64,000 nt of DNA, taken from Buddleja alternifolia (lineage: Eukaryota; Streptophyta; Magnoliopsida; Lamiales; Scrophulariaceae). Of this stretch, positions 54,113-64,000 are shown in pieces (the first letter of the stretch is position 1; every line of letters begins with the position of its first letter). The stretch is from positions 16,792,569 to 16,856,568 of the forward strand of contig CM033395.1 in NCBI GenBank assembly GCA_019426215.1, given 5' to 3'. The notes under the pieces are model-generated. The model worked only from the letters and a program-made list of their open reading frames with translations, had not been told where the DNA came from and did not search any database. Position numbers and translations under genes: made by a program.

Positions 54113-55532
54113 TGTTAGTGTGTATGCCCTCAAATGCCATAAAGAGGATAGATTTATAGGGCATTAATTTGTAACTAAACAATATCGTTACATAATAAAA
54201 GACATATTCTTGTTGTTTTCTTATAGGCATTTGTAAGGTGTGAATGAACAACATAAAGTCCTTGATAATAAGGAAAACTTTCTACTCCCTATGGGTTAGA
54301 AAGAATCACACTAGAAGAGTTTGATCCTTATTATCTAAAATTGGTTTGCAAGTCAAAGAAAGTGTTGACTGGACATCAATACTAGATAGAGACTTGTATG
54401 ATGTAAGTTTTGACAAAGAAAGTGTCAGTCGAACACTATGGTAATGGTAGTGGAAACTTATGTCATATATAACACAACTCACATCGGTTTTGTCACATTA
54501 GTTTTCACTCTCTGACAGCTAATGACGAAACTGATAAGTTGTGATAGGTACGCGTGAACCTTAGACCTGAGAAATCAAGTTGAAGATGTACTTGTGACAT
54601 CAAGTCTATCATTAGAGTAGTTAGATCCAATTCACCCGTTGGTGAGGTCGACCTCGATGTGCGACTTGATGGGCAAGTAGCAGTCTTAACTGATTAGAAA
54701 AATGAGATTTATTCTTTCATAAGTGGATGAGCTGAATATCCTATGTAGTTATGAATAAATAAGGTCAAAAGACTTTGGCCGAAACATTAGAGATATTCAT
54801 GTTAGACATGAAAGTATACTCGATGACCTTGATTCATTATGAGCAAAGCATATGGTCAATTTTAGTGAGCTTGACTAAACAATGACTCTCACTTGATTGG
54901 GATATGTGAATAAAAGGTTTAAATTCGTACGGTATTCACATTGTAAAAGGTTTGGAATGGTCCTATTCATTCGTTCTCAATTGGGATACGATGATTTTAT
55001 TAATTAATTAGGTTAATGTGTTAATCAATTTCTTAGAGGAAATTAATTATAGAATTAACATGTATTTAATTAGTTATTTGATTAATTTATTTATTGGATA
55101 AATAATATTAATGAAATAATTAATTAAACCAATAAAAGTGGACTAAAGCCCGAAGGCTTTAAAACACCTAAAGTGTTGGTTAGTTGCCTAGGGTTATTAT
55201 TTTCTAGTGTAGTATAAATATACTACTTAGTGAAAATAATAAAAAGCCTCCAATTCATTACTTACTCTCCAAGTCAAAAGTCTTCCAACTCTCTCCCTCT
55301 AGCCGAATTCAAGGAGCAAAAGAAGAGGATTTTTTGCTTTTCATTCCGGCGTGGCAATTTAGAGACGGCGACAAGTTTGCTGTTCAAAGAAGGATCATGA
55401 AAGCTGGTTCGAAAATGCAAAATCAACGAAGAAAGGTACATAGTTCTGAAGTCGATTTAAATATATGAAATCGAGGTGAACCACTTGGGATTTGTTTATT
55501 TTTCGCTGCGTTTTATTGCTAAAAACCTAACA
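54113..55532 (+). repeat. CopC 3' LTR, with internal deletion
   Basis: About 1420 bp, starting TGTTAGTGTGTATGCCC and ending AAACCTAACA. Near 54990 it jumps from GGGATACGATG straight to ATTTTATTAATT, skipping roughly 190 bp present in the 5' LTR (about 47643-47825). The junction carries GATG, found at both ends of the missing piece. Confidence 0.9.
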
Positions 55533-55537
55533 ATCAT

Positions 55538-55890
55538 GTGGTGACTCACTGTTTTCTCCATAAAAAGGGTCGCTTTGTGCTATACTAAAAGGGTTGGGAA
55601 AATTTGATGAGTGAAAAGGAGGTATGACAACTGGACCAGATAAAGTGTGTACCCTAGGTGGTTGACTACCACGAACAGATGGTAACTAAGTCGGTGCTTC
55701 CGGCTGCAGGTAACTGAGCCGGTGCTTCCGGCTGCATTGCTTGTAGAATATTTTGGAGCCATTCACGATTCTCCAAAAGATTCATATCTGGAAATTCGGC
55801 TGCCATGGCTCGCCTTCGTCAGTTTGCTCGGATCGTTTGTTCGATTTCTGGATCAAATTCTTCAAGATCTCCGTCACGAGATCGGGTCAT
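55538..55890 (-). pseudogene. Athila-like gag, N-terminal part
   Basis: ATG 55890-55888 gives MTRSRDGDLEEFDPEIEQTI, then a stop and AMAAEFPDMNLLENREWLQN, typical of Athila-type Gag N-termini. A direct duplication of about 28 bp (55680-55735) encodes a repeated APAQLPAAG-like segment. The frame then shifts but can be followed to FYGENSESPHD at the CopC insertion. Confidence 0.75.
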
Positions 55891-55990
55891 AAACTTGAAA
55901 AAGATGTCAAATGAAAAGGTAAACTAAGGATAGAATTTAAACTAAAAACAAGAAAATCTTGAATTAAAATAGCCATGCTAAAATAGACAA

Positions 55991-56009
55991 ATCCCCGGCA
56001 ACGGCGCCA
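55991..56009 (-). other. Athila-like primer binding site (tRNA-Asp)
   Basis: The minus strand reads TGGCGCCGTTGCCGGGGAT, a 19-nt complement to the 3' end of tRNA-Asp, six bases after the LTR; after it the match to the tRNA ends. Confidence 0.92.
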
Positions 56010-56015
56010 AAAACT

Positions 56016-57315
56016 TGATGAACGAAAGCCCAATCGTGTATTTAATAGCAAGGGGACTGATCGTGTGTAGTAATAGAGTGGACAATTAAGTTTGAGATGT
56101 CGAACCCACAGAGATTTCTGTATAGCAAAAACAGTAAATTAACTCAAGCAGTTGTACACTTAAAGAACAATGAATCATAAACTATCAAAAATAATAATTA
56201 AAAGTATGTGAAAACCAAAGAATAAAAACAACTAAGATACATGCATCGACACAAATTAATCAATTCTCGTTATATTAGTATTCTCGTATTTTAGATAAAT
56301 ATTGCTAAGGTGGAAAATTCCTTAAGATTATTATCACGCAGATCCCTTGCTCATGATAACCTACACTAGATTGGTTGTAGCAATCTCTACTGCATGCATT
56401 AGACACTAGAATTTTCCCCAAATTTATTCAGATTTATCCCTCCAAATAAACTCAGCAAACAACATCCAGAGTATCTAGCTATCACTAGCATCAACTAACT
56501 TAGATGATGTTATTAATCCCTCTTGCACCTTAATTTTCTTTCTTCCGAACAGATAAATTAAGCATTAGATCTTAAATATGTTGGCCAGACACACTAAGCA
56601 TTGAGAACAAGATTATAACACAAAGCAATATAAATCATTCATACTAGAAATACTTTTATAACTCAAAAATCATAATTTGGCCTTAGCATGGCCTTAGTCT
56701 AAAACTTAGCTACTCATAATGATATGAAAAACAACTAAAGAATTCATGAAAGTAATGAACAAGGAACAAAAACTCCTTATGACTGTATAGAAAATCTTAT
56801 TCTTCCTGCAAGATTCTTCTACTTCTATGGAGAATTACAAAGGATAAAACCCTAGTCTAACTCTCTCTCTGTGTGAAAAGATGGAATATTGCTGGAGAAG
56901 AACTCTAAAAAATGTGCTCTTTGACCCTACTACATCACTTTGTAGTTATAGGCGTGGTTTGAGAAGCGTCCGTGTAAGTGTACAGTTTGGAAATTTCCAA
57001 AACTGTTCTGCCGACATGCACGTTAGAACGTTAATCTTTCTGGCTTCCATGCGTAACTTCTCTCAATGTTCGGCTGTTACACCTCCTCACATTCGAAGGT
57101 CCTGATGTTCCACGTTTGAATGTCAACTTCTTCGACTTTCTGCTCTCAAACTCCATCTTACTGCTGCTTTCATCCTTTTTGTCTCCAATGCTATGATTTA
57201 TACCTGGATACTCAAAATAGACATATTACACGCGTATGTGGTATAAAATCATACTTAATTCTATGAAAATCATACAACTAAAGGACTATAAAATACGTAA
57301 TTCTCAACTCTATCA
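56016..57315 (-). repeat. Athila-like 5' LTR
   Basis: About 1300 bp. In minus sense it starts TGATAGAGTTGAGAATTACG at 57315 and ends CGTTCATCA at 56016. It carries degenerate ACGTTCGAACGT-type motifs at 57020, 57066, 57089 and 57112. On the right it meets a plus-strand Tat-type RT, its insertion target; the right duplication would be ACGAG (57316-57320). Confidence 0.85.
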
Positions 57316-59392
57316 ACGAGATGCTGGTGAAGAGGCGGAAGGCGCAAGATGAGAGACTTGGAGGAAACGTTCGAGGTACTACGATAGTACCAAATGAAGC
57401 TTAATCTCCTAAAGTGTGCTTTTGGAGTCAGGAGTGGGAAGTTCTTGGGATACCTAGTAACGGACAAGGGAATCGAAGTTAATTTTGAGAAGATAAGAGT
57501 TATCCAAGAAATGGCGCCGCCAGCTACTCGGAATGACATTCAAATACTCGCTGGCAGGGTAGTAGCTCTGAGCCGATTTATTTCAAGACTAGGACAGCGC
57601 AGCTTGCCATTCTTCAGGGTCATCAGGAAGGCAAGCTCTTTCTCCTGGAGTGAACAATGCCAAAAAGCCTTGGAAGAATTAAAGTCATATTTAACCAGCT
57701 TGTCCTTACTGACTAAACCATTACCAGGAGAGAAGTTATACCTGTATCTGGAGATTTCACAACATGGGGTTAACTCTGTGCTAATATGAGAAGAAGGAAA
57801 AGACCAAAAGCAGGTGTACTATGCCAGCCGAGCCCTAAGCTAAGGGGGGCTGAGAAGAGATATCTTGAGATTGAAAAGGTAGCATTTGCCTTGATGACCA
57901 CTGCGAGGAAGCTGAGGCCGTACTTTCTATCACATAGTGTGGAAGTACGTACCGACTACCCATTGAAGCAAATATTGGGATGCCCCGAGGCATCAGGAAG
58001 AATGATCAAGTAGATAGTGGAGCTCAGTGAGTTTGACATCACCTATGCCCCGAGGCCCGCCATAAAGGCTCAAGCGCTAGCAGATTTCATAGCAGAAGTA
58101 CCTTCTTTCGAAGATGTTCAGAATGTCTGGCGGCTCCATGTTGATGGCTCTGCCACTTCAATGGGAAGTGGGCAGGAGTAGTACTGATGACACCCAAAGG
58201 AAACGAGTTGGAGTATGCCATAAAGTTTAATTTTCACGCTTCTAACAACAAAGCTGAGTATGAAGCCCTAATTGCAGAGATCAAGATGGCGTTAAAGCGG
58301 GAGTAAAACATTTGATAGTCCACTCGGACTCCCAGCTAGTGGTTTGTCAAGTCAATGGTCAATACGAGGCCAAAAAAGGAAGGATGACGGAGTAACTGAA
58401 GAAAATAGGAGACTTAAAAAGCCAATTGGGGACTTTTGGGATAAAGCAGATACCTCGGATGGAGAACAAAAAAGCTGACTACCTAGCACGATTGGCTAGT
58501 ACGCTGGTCGACTGCCATACTCGGTATATAACCATAGAAACCATACCAAATTCCACAATAGGTGAAGAAGTAAACAACATAACCCTGGAGCCAGACGACT
58601 GGAGAACACTTGTAGTAAATTACATACTACAGAGACGATTATCAGAGGACGAAAAGGAGGCCTTGAGGGTGCAAAGACAAGTCCTTCGATTTACCATAAT
58701 CGAGGGAACCATGTATAAGAGATCCTTTACTCACCCGTTTTTGAGATGCCTATCGAAGGAGGAAGGATTGATGGTTCTACAAGATATCCATGAAGGCCTT
58801 TGTGGTAATCATGCTGGTGCATCTACCATCAGAAGAAAAGCCCTCAGAGTTGGTTATGACTGGCGAACTATGAATGAAGATGAGAGAAACATGGTGAGAA
58901 GGTGTGAGTAATGGTAAGTTCATGCAGCGCTATATCATCAGCCAGCTCGAGTTATGGGGACTATGAATCCACCTTATCCATTCGCCAGGTGGGGGATGGA
59001 CATAGTGGGGCCCTTCTCCATTGCAGTAGGGTAGAAGATATTCCTGTTGGTGGCAGTAGACTACTTTAGCAAATGGATCGAGGTGGAACCATTAGCCAAG
59101 ATCACGGAGAACGAAGTGATAAAATACATAAAGAAGTTTATACTCTTCAAATTTGGAGTACCTCAAGAGATAGTATCTGATAATGGGAGGCAATTCGAAG
59201 ATTCCAAAATACAAGAGTGGTGCATGGATGTGGGCATAAAACAATTATTCACCTCGATGTGTCACCCGTAATGCAATGGCCAACTAGAGATGATTAACAG
59301 GATTATCGTGGAAGGCCTGAAAATGAGGCTGCAAAAAAGCGAAAGTTCATGGGTAGAAGAGTTTTCGAGTGTGTTATGGTCATATTGAACCA
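57316..59392 (+). pseudogene. Tat-type gypsy pol: RT end, RNase H, second RNase H, integrase
   Basis: RT end: MKLNLLKCAFGVRSGKFLGY (57394-) and LAGRVVALSRFISRLGQRSL. RNase H: YASRALS-like then KVAFALMTTARKLRPYFLSH and DYPLKQIL (57820-57985). Second RNase H: WRLHVDGSATSMGSG, EYAIKFNFHASNNKAEYEAL and HSDSQLVVCQVNG (58130-58360). Integrase: the zinc module keeps HEGLCGNH, but the second Cys pair reads C-E-stop-W (near 58905). The core keeps MDIVGPF, SDNGRQF and the Glu of GQLEMINR, with stops at about 59034 and 59269. Several frameshifts (near 57788, 58165 and 58303) make it non-functional. Confidence 0.88.
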
Positions 59393-59790
59393 AAGCCCTA
59401 GGCAGCACATGAAAAGATAAATAAAAGACACCGCATAAGCCCAAGGCGTCGTAAGCCCTGACATCATACTGCAGTAAGCCCTCGGCAGCAACGAAGACAG
59501 CGAAAATCATAAGCCTAGGTGGTGTAAGCCCTGAAGGCAGCTTAAGCCCTAGGCAGCACATGAAAAGATAAATAAAAGACACCGCATAAGCCCAAGGTAT
59601 TGTAAGCCCTGACATCAGGCTGCAGTAAGCCCTCGGCAGCAACGATGACGGAGAAAATCATAAGCCCTAGGCGGTGTAATCCCTAAAGGCTACTTAAGCC
59701 CTAGGCAGCACATAAAATTTAATAACAAAGGAAAAATACTGCATAAGCCCTAGGCGGCATAAGCCATACCATAAGGCTACTTGTAAGACC
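59393..59790 (+). repeat. 151-bp tandem repeat in Tat-type element
   Basis: The block starting GGCAGCACATGAAAAG recurs at 59401 and 59552, with a shorter third copy at 59704, a period of 151-152 bp. Inside, TAAGCCCTAGGCGGC-like sub-repeats occur about every 20-30 bp. ORFs here on the minus strand are translations of the repeat. Confidence 0.88.
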
Positions 59791-60079
59791 TAGGCAGCAT
59801 AACATGTACATATTGTGAATAAATTTGCATTACATTTTCTATCAAGGTATATATTTGTCATGAATAAAATTTCATGCATCTAGCATTCTTTATCAAAATC
59901 ATATGCTAAACGTGAAAAACGAGCTTCTCTTATTATTATTTCAAGAAAAGGGAAAGCTCATGGCCCAAAAGTAAGCATGACACAAAAACTAATATCTATG
60001 CCACGAAAGTAAGCACATTACAAAGTACTTCCAGGGAAAATAAAATGTAGAAAGGGAAAGTAGCTAGTATCTAAATAAG
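59791..60079. other. Tat-type noncoding spacer
   Basis: AT-rich sequence between the tandem repeat and the antisense ORF. I see no gene or strong repeat. Confidence 0.5.
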
Positions 60080-61166
60080 CTAAATAAAGGTGGTGGACTC
60101 GGGCGCCTCATTCGCCTCTGGAGCAGGGAGCTCGTTTGTCGCCTCAAGAAAGGATTCAACAGGTGGTTGATCACCATTAACAATAATGTTATCTTGAGCT
60201 CTGGCGGATATCCCATCAGTGGTCTTGCCAGCAGTATCAGCACCTATCTCCCCGGTGATCTTATCAGCAGTCTTGTCAGCTATCCCGTCGGCTGGCACAT
60301 CAGGTGGCTGGATAGCTGGTGTTGTATATTCAGGAGCTTCTTCACCAGGAAGGGGAGCATCATCTAATCCAGTCGTTTCCTTAAGGAAAGAAAGATATGA
60401 TCCTGGAGGTAAAATGCCAGCCTCCACAAATTGCTTAAGAAAAGAACGGAATCCATGGTGGTAATATGGGAGAGCTGAACCTATCAATACTTCAAAAAAG
60501 TCATTGGACTTTAGAAATTCTTCTCGCCTACGCTGATAATAAGCTTCTAAAAAGACCTGCCCAGCTGAGGAGTGGGCGAAATCCTGAGTGGCCTCCTGGT
60601 GAGCTGCCTGGCGTTCTTTTCTTACTTTATCAGCATGATTTCCCTGAAACTTGGCGAAATCCTTCATTACTTGATCCACGGCGGATAAATTCCTTCACAA
60701 AATGCACTCTCCCTCCAGCTCTTTGGATTTGGAAGAGAGTTGCTCCTTTAAGCTAACAATTCTTTTAGCTTTATCGGTGGCCTCGGATAGCTTACGACGA
60801 AGCTGGGCTATGGCATCTCCACCAAGCATACTCACCTAACAACAAAACACGAAGGAAGGTTAAAAGCTAGCTGATGAAAAAGGTGTGCTACTTCAAAATA
60901 ATATATGAAATGAAGGACTGAAAGGAGAAGGAAAAACTGTGAGAAGTATATCTACAGCATAGTGGAGGAGAATTCCTCCATAAAATTAGAGTCAGAGAGA
61001 TCACCCATGCAGCGGCGGTCTCTGGACGAAGCAAGCCCTAATAGCTTATCATAAGATATTTGTTTATTTGCACCAAAGAAAAGAGAAGTGGAGGAAGCCC
61101 TGTCACGAGGAGGAGGATTAGAGTGATCACGGGCCTTCCTGGCAGGAGGTGTTGGGGTGTCAAAAG
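60080..61166 (-). pseudogene. Antisense ORF of Tat-type element, truncated
   Basis: Opposite in strand to pol. The 3' exon (60835-60080) starts at a TTAG acceptor with MLGGDAIAQLRRKLSEATDK, probably coiled-coil, has one TGA near 60692, continues through GVLIGSALPYYHHGF-like text (residues FEVLIGSALPYYHHGF) and ends in an Ala/Thr/Glu/Pro-rich tail. Upstream, 61166-60952 reads TFDTPTPPARKARD and SYDKLLGLASSRDRRCMGDL up to FSSTML. The intron between them lacks a donor that keeps phase, so it is likely damaged. Antisense ORFs of unknown function at this place are known in Grande and relatives. The start was lost to SIRE2 insertion at 61167. Confidence 0.65.
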
Positions 61167-62606
61167 TGTTGGTCTCAAGTGGCATACAAAAGGGTCTAGA
61201 AGGGGGGTCGGTTGAATAGACTCAGAAATTCTTTTCAAATTCTTAGTCTTATTTTAAAGAAAGATAACTTAGATAATAGCTTTGAGTACTTGATCAAGAT
61301 GGATCAGGCACTTAACACTTATATCAAGGTTAGCACAACGGAATATTTGTACAAGTCTCTTAGTATGAATAAACAGGTGCTTAGAAAGTGCTTAGTTGCT
61401 TTTTAAAATTGATGATGAAAGTATGCTTTATGATAATGTAAATGGATGATAATAGATAAAGCAATAAAACAGTAAATATTGGAAGACACGAGAATTGTAA
61501 GGTTCACTGAGTTTATGCAATCCCAGTTATGTCCTTCTACTCCTTTCCACACAGGAGGAATTCACTATAATGAATCACAAAGCTTCACAAAGACAGCTTC
61601 AACAAAATAGCAAATGGTGAAGACTTGATCTCGAGTTCCCTGATCACAATGATTTCAACTTGGCTAAGATCTACTTCTGACAAGCTTCTCTCACATAGAA
61701 ATACTGCTTCGTCTTCAACAACTTCGTCACACAGATTGAAGAGGTTGATGGGTTTTATCAAAGGGTTGTTTGATTTGAAAAGTTCAAACACTTTTGGAAT
61801 ATCTCTTTAGAAAAGATAGTTCTTATATTAAGAGGTAAGATATATTTGTTTGGCTGTAGAGATGTATAAGCTCAAAGATATTTTGGTTATGGAGGATTTT
61901 GAGCTTTTAGGGATGAAGATAGATTCAACAGCGTAAGTGTATATCAAGTTTTTGATAATTTTCTCGGTGTCTAGGGTTGAGCTGTGAGGATCTATTTATA
62001 AATTTTTCTTGGAATTTGTCCGTTGGACACATGCAGGCGCGTGTTCAGCACAGAGCACGTGAACTGGTATTTTTCTGACATCTCTGAAAATTTTGGTGCA
62101 CAGAGTTGGTAGCAGACCTACTTTGAGTTAACAACCAACGAGAAAGGCTCATCCATACGTCAATAGTCCTTATCTCATTTAATGATCTTATCAAGCATTT
62201 AATACATTTGAATTTAATTCCCGTTGGAATTAAATCCCCTTTGAATGTTGCATTTAAGTCCTTATTGATTTCGGATTTAATTCGGGTGAGACAGGCACTT
62301 GTGGCATGATCACCTTGAATGATTCTTCAGGCGCTTGGCATCCGCTTAAAGAATCTCTTATCTTCAAAGTCTTCAGACCTGATCTTCGATTTCACTTTGA
62401 TAGACTCACCTAGAATTCTATCATAGCTCAAGCGCTAGATACTAGTCTATAAACTATAAAGATAAAAAGCCTTAAATAAAAATTACAACTCGATAACTTT
62501 AAACGCTTAGACATATTCTAATAAAGATATACTTACATAATCTTTGGGGTCTAACATAAAACCTATCTTTTCATCATCAAAACATCTAACATGAAATTTC
62601 CTAACA
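61167..62606 (-). repeat. SIRE2 3' LTR
   Basis: About 1440 bp; in minus sense it starts TGTTAGGAAATTTCATG at 62606 and ends CTTGAGACCAACA at 61167. It is related to the LTRs at 15264 and 32507. It is the 3' LTR because a polypurine tract precedes it on the minus strand. The left duplication would be AAAAG (61162-61166); the partner lies outside the window. Confidence 0.88.
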
Positions 62607-62607
62607 A

Positions 62608-62620
62608 TTTTCCCCTTTTT
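62608..62620 (-). other. SIRE2 polypurine tract
   Basis: The minus strand reads AAAAAGGGGAAAA just before the LTR start. Confidence 0.8.
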
Positions 62621-62839
62621 GATGATGTCAAGACCTTAACTCTTTTATAGATCAAGAGCTAGAAAATTAACAAAGATTATATAAAGTTAGCGTTTAAAAG
62701 TTAAAGTTTAGCAATAACTTAGTACATATAGTGAGAAACAAGGTGTTTCAACAAAACTCATTCATTTATAATTTGTCATGCAAGTACAATGAGTTTAAAG
62801 ATACAAACATTCATAAAGCGCTTAAAAAAATTAAACAAT
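62621..62839 (-). other. SIRE2 noncoding between ORF and LTR
   Basis: AT-rich sequence with no supported gene. Confidence 0.5.
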
Positions 62840-63742
62840 GGGATCTAGCGCTTTCTTTTTGTAGAAGAAGGTGCGATTTGCTAGCAGTCTTTCGCTCTTG
62901 CTTGAAAAACATTTCATCAAACTTCCACAACTTGTCATTTGCTTCCCTCATCTTTTTATGAGTATCCATGGCATATTATTTATTTTCCATTCTCTCGGCC
63001 AATTCCTCAAAACTATGAAGGCGCTTGTTCCAAGTGGAAGAATCAACTCCCAGTTCACATAACAAATCTCCAAAGATCTCATAGGTCCTTGTGACTGGAG
63101 CTCTACGCGGATTGGGGTAATGTGGAACAAAACACAACAAACGGAGGGATGCTCTACAGAGAAATCAGGAATAGGGTAGCCTTTGTAGAAACGAGGTTTG
63201 CGTTTCTTAAGGACAGCTTCCTAGATTGTAGAGATTGCACTTTGAAGTTCTTTCCAACGCTTGTGGTCAGAGCTTTGAGTGCTCTTGGACGAGCCTTTAC
63301 CATTTTCACCCTTCTTGACATCAGCAAGAGGTTGAGGAACGAATATCAAACAAGACTCTTCACAATAGCTTGACTTCATCGATCAAAAGAGCTACTTGAG
63401 CAGCAATGCTTTCAGCTGTAGAGTTAGAAATATTGTGACGTTCAGCGTTTGTAGAGGCATTCAGGGCAAGCGAGCGGTAGATGCTTTCAGAGAGACTGTG
63501 ATGAGCGGGACTGGTTTATTCATCATATTGATGGTATTCTGGTTGGCCGCATTGCGCATATCATTCAGTCGATTCCACTCTACGGCATAAAGTGCTGAAG
63601 TACTCTGATTTTCCAATCGAGAGCAGGAGCCCTTGATATCGACTAAAGAATTCCTGACCGCTTTCTTGAACTCCTTAGCATTTGGATCATTATTATTAGG
63701 ATCGCGTCCAACCCTCGGGTACACCGGGGCAACGGAATACAT
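62840..63742 (-). pseudogene. SIRE2 post-pol ORF (env-like position), C-terminal part
   Basis: From 63742 the minus strand reads MYSVAPVYPRVGRDPNNNDP, then CSRLENQSTSALYAVEWNRL and, past the end of that open piece, SIAAQVALLIDE near 63400. After stops and frameshifts it reads STWNKRLHSFEELAERMENK (about 63035-62975) and a Lys-rich end. SIRE1 has a comparable segment near 21200 (ESFHWIKTDLAKIESQTMSA). The gene is decayed and its function unknown. Confidence 0.6.
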
Positions 63743-64000
63743 ATAATTTCAAAAATAAACTGGAATCCCCGAAATTAGGGCTAGGTCGACATGGTACTAT
63801 CGGATTCTAAAACTATCCTAGAGATTAGTTTACACGTGTTTACCTCTTGTAGACCTTAATGCAGCAACGTCTCTTTAAGGTACTCCCTGCTACAGTCTTC
63901 GAATTGGTTTGCCCTAGCGCACCAAGCGTTGTGCCTCTGAGAAGTATCCACACCCTAACTTGTACCCTCAATTATCTCCACCAGTGCTGGCAAGGAGAAT
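63743..64000. other. Unassigned sequence at right edge
   Basis: No ORF or protein similarity is visible. The sequence is more GC-balanced than its surroundings and could be SIRE2 internal sequence or another insertion; the window ends before this can be judged. Confidence 0.35.

Larger units (their letters stand above)
46741..55532 (+). mobile_element. CopC: complete Ty1/copia LTR retrotransposon
   Basis: About 8.8 kb with the perfect duplication ATCAT (46736-46740, 55533-55537). It has LTRs, a tRNA-Met-type primer site, leader, gag, protease, integrase, RT, RNase H and polypurine tract. It belongs to the same lineage as CopA but has its own LTR sequence. It sits in the gag of the Athila-like element, opposite in orientation; removing it and one duplication joins gag in frame (SPHDHLENFD). 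Stops, frameshifts and a changed RT active site make it non-functional. Confidence 0.93.
30216..57315 (-). mobile_element. Athila-like Ty3/gypsy derivative, interrupted, lacking RT and integrase
   Basis: Reading right to left on the minus strand: 5' LTR (57315-56016), tRNA-Asp primer site, gag (from 55890, split by CopC), protease (to 44859), a conserved noncoding block near 44820, an ORF2 of the type found downstream of pol in Athila elements (43868-42883, resuming 31542-31296 beyond the CACTA element) and a noncoding tail. RT, RNase H and integrase are absent between protease and the conserved block. Removing CopC restores a continuous gag frame. The 3' LTR is missing. Confidence 0.8.
57316..61166 (+). 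mobile_element. Tat-type Ty3/gypsy element, 3' part
   Basis: In plus order: RT C-terminus, RNase H, a second RNase H, integrase, a tandem-repeat region, and an ORF on the opposite strand. That layout is known for Tat/Ogre/Grande-type elements. It is cut on the left by the Athila-like LTR and on the right by the SIRE2 LTR, which entered the antisense ORF. Confidence 0.85.

Noticed and set aside
59262..59642. Minus-strand ORF with internal repeats
   Set aside because: Translation of the 151-bp tandem repeat.
1..64000. CRISPR array, rRNA or bacterial operon
   Set aside because: Repeats present are LTR, minisatellite or hairpin arrays; no spacer-repeat regularity, rRNA cores or operon-like gene packing.

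Overview
The window is plant nuclear DNA, almost certainly from a eudicot: AT-rich intergenic sequence built from nested transposable elements. The grounds are Ty1/copia elements primed by initiator tRNA-Met, Ty3/gypsy elements primed by tRNA-Asp, a Tat-type element with a second RNase H and an antisense ORF, SIRE-type copia elements with an extra ORF after pol, and a CACTA DNA transposon with TNP2, DUF4216/4218 and C48-protease modules. No rRNA gene, intact tRNA gene, CRISPR or bacterial feature is visible. I could not identify the species.

Layout, left to right. 1-5301: 5' part of a minus-strand copia element (Cop1), with its LTR at 3547-5301, inserted in a Tat-type gypsy RT fragment (5302-5540). 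5541-16769: 3' part of a plus-strand SIRE-like element, with an ORF remnant and a 3' LTR at 15264-16769. A complete copia element (CopA, 6154-15038, TSD ACATT) is inserted in it. 16770-19395: a badly decayed copia pol and LTR (CopD). 19480-21000: a three-exon F-box/LRR/FBD gene with an open reading frame, the only apparent host-type gene. 21001-30215: a minus-strand SIRE-type element lacking both LTRs (SIRE1). 30216-57315: a minus-strand Athila-like gypsy derivative with its 5' LTR at 56016-57315. It is split by a CACTA transposon (31543-42882) and a second complete copia element (CopC, 46741-55532, TSD ATCAT). The CACTA element itself carries a solo SIRE-type LTR (32507-34312, TSD ATAAT) and an unusual gypsy LTR fused to tRNA-Asp sequence (38681-40323). 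57316-61166: plus-strand Tat-type gypsy pol, tandem repeats and an antisense ORF. 61167-64000: the 3' LTR and ORF end of a minus-strand SIRE-type element (SIRE2) that runs out of the window.

Every TE coding region is broken by stops, frameshifts, deletions or nested insertions. Examples are loss of the first integrase Asp in CopA, YVDG in place of YVDD in CopC, and a missing TNP2 N-terminus. The F-box gene is the exception: three exons join in phase 0 to give about 441 codons.

No clearly new multi-gene system is visible. The strongest unexplained signals are: (1) an LTR directly joined to a 39-nt copy of the 3' half of tRNA-Asp, reaching to the anticodon; (2) a palindromic motif ACGTTCGAACGT repeated at a 21-23 bp period in several blocks of the Athila-like element; (3) a CG-containing motif AAGCGT/ACGCTT scattered at high density through the SIRE-type elements; (4) a three-copy leader motif whose order and spacing are conserved in three copia elements. 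All coordinates and alignments were made by eye.
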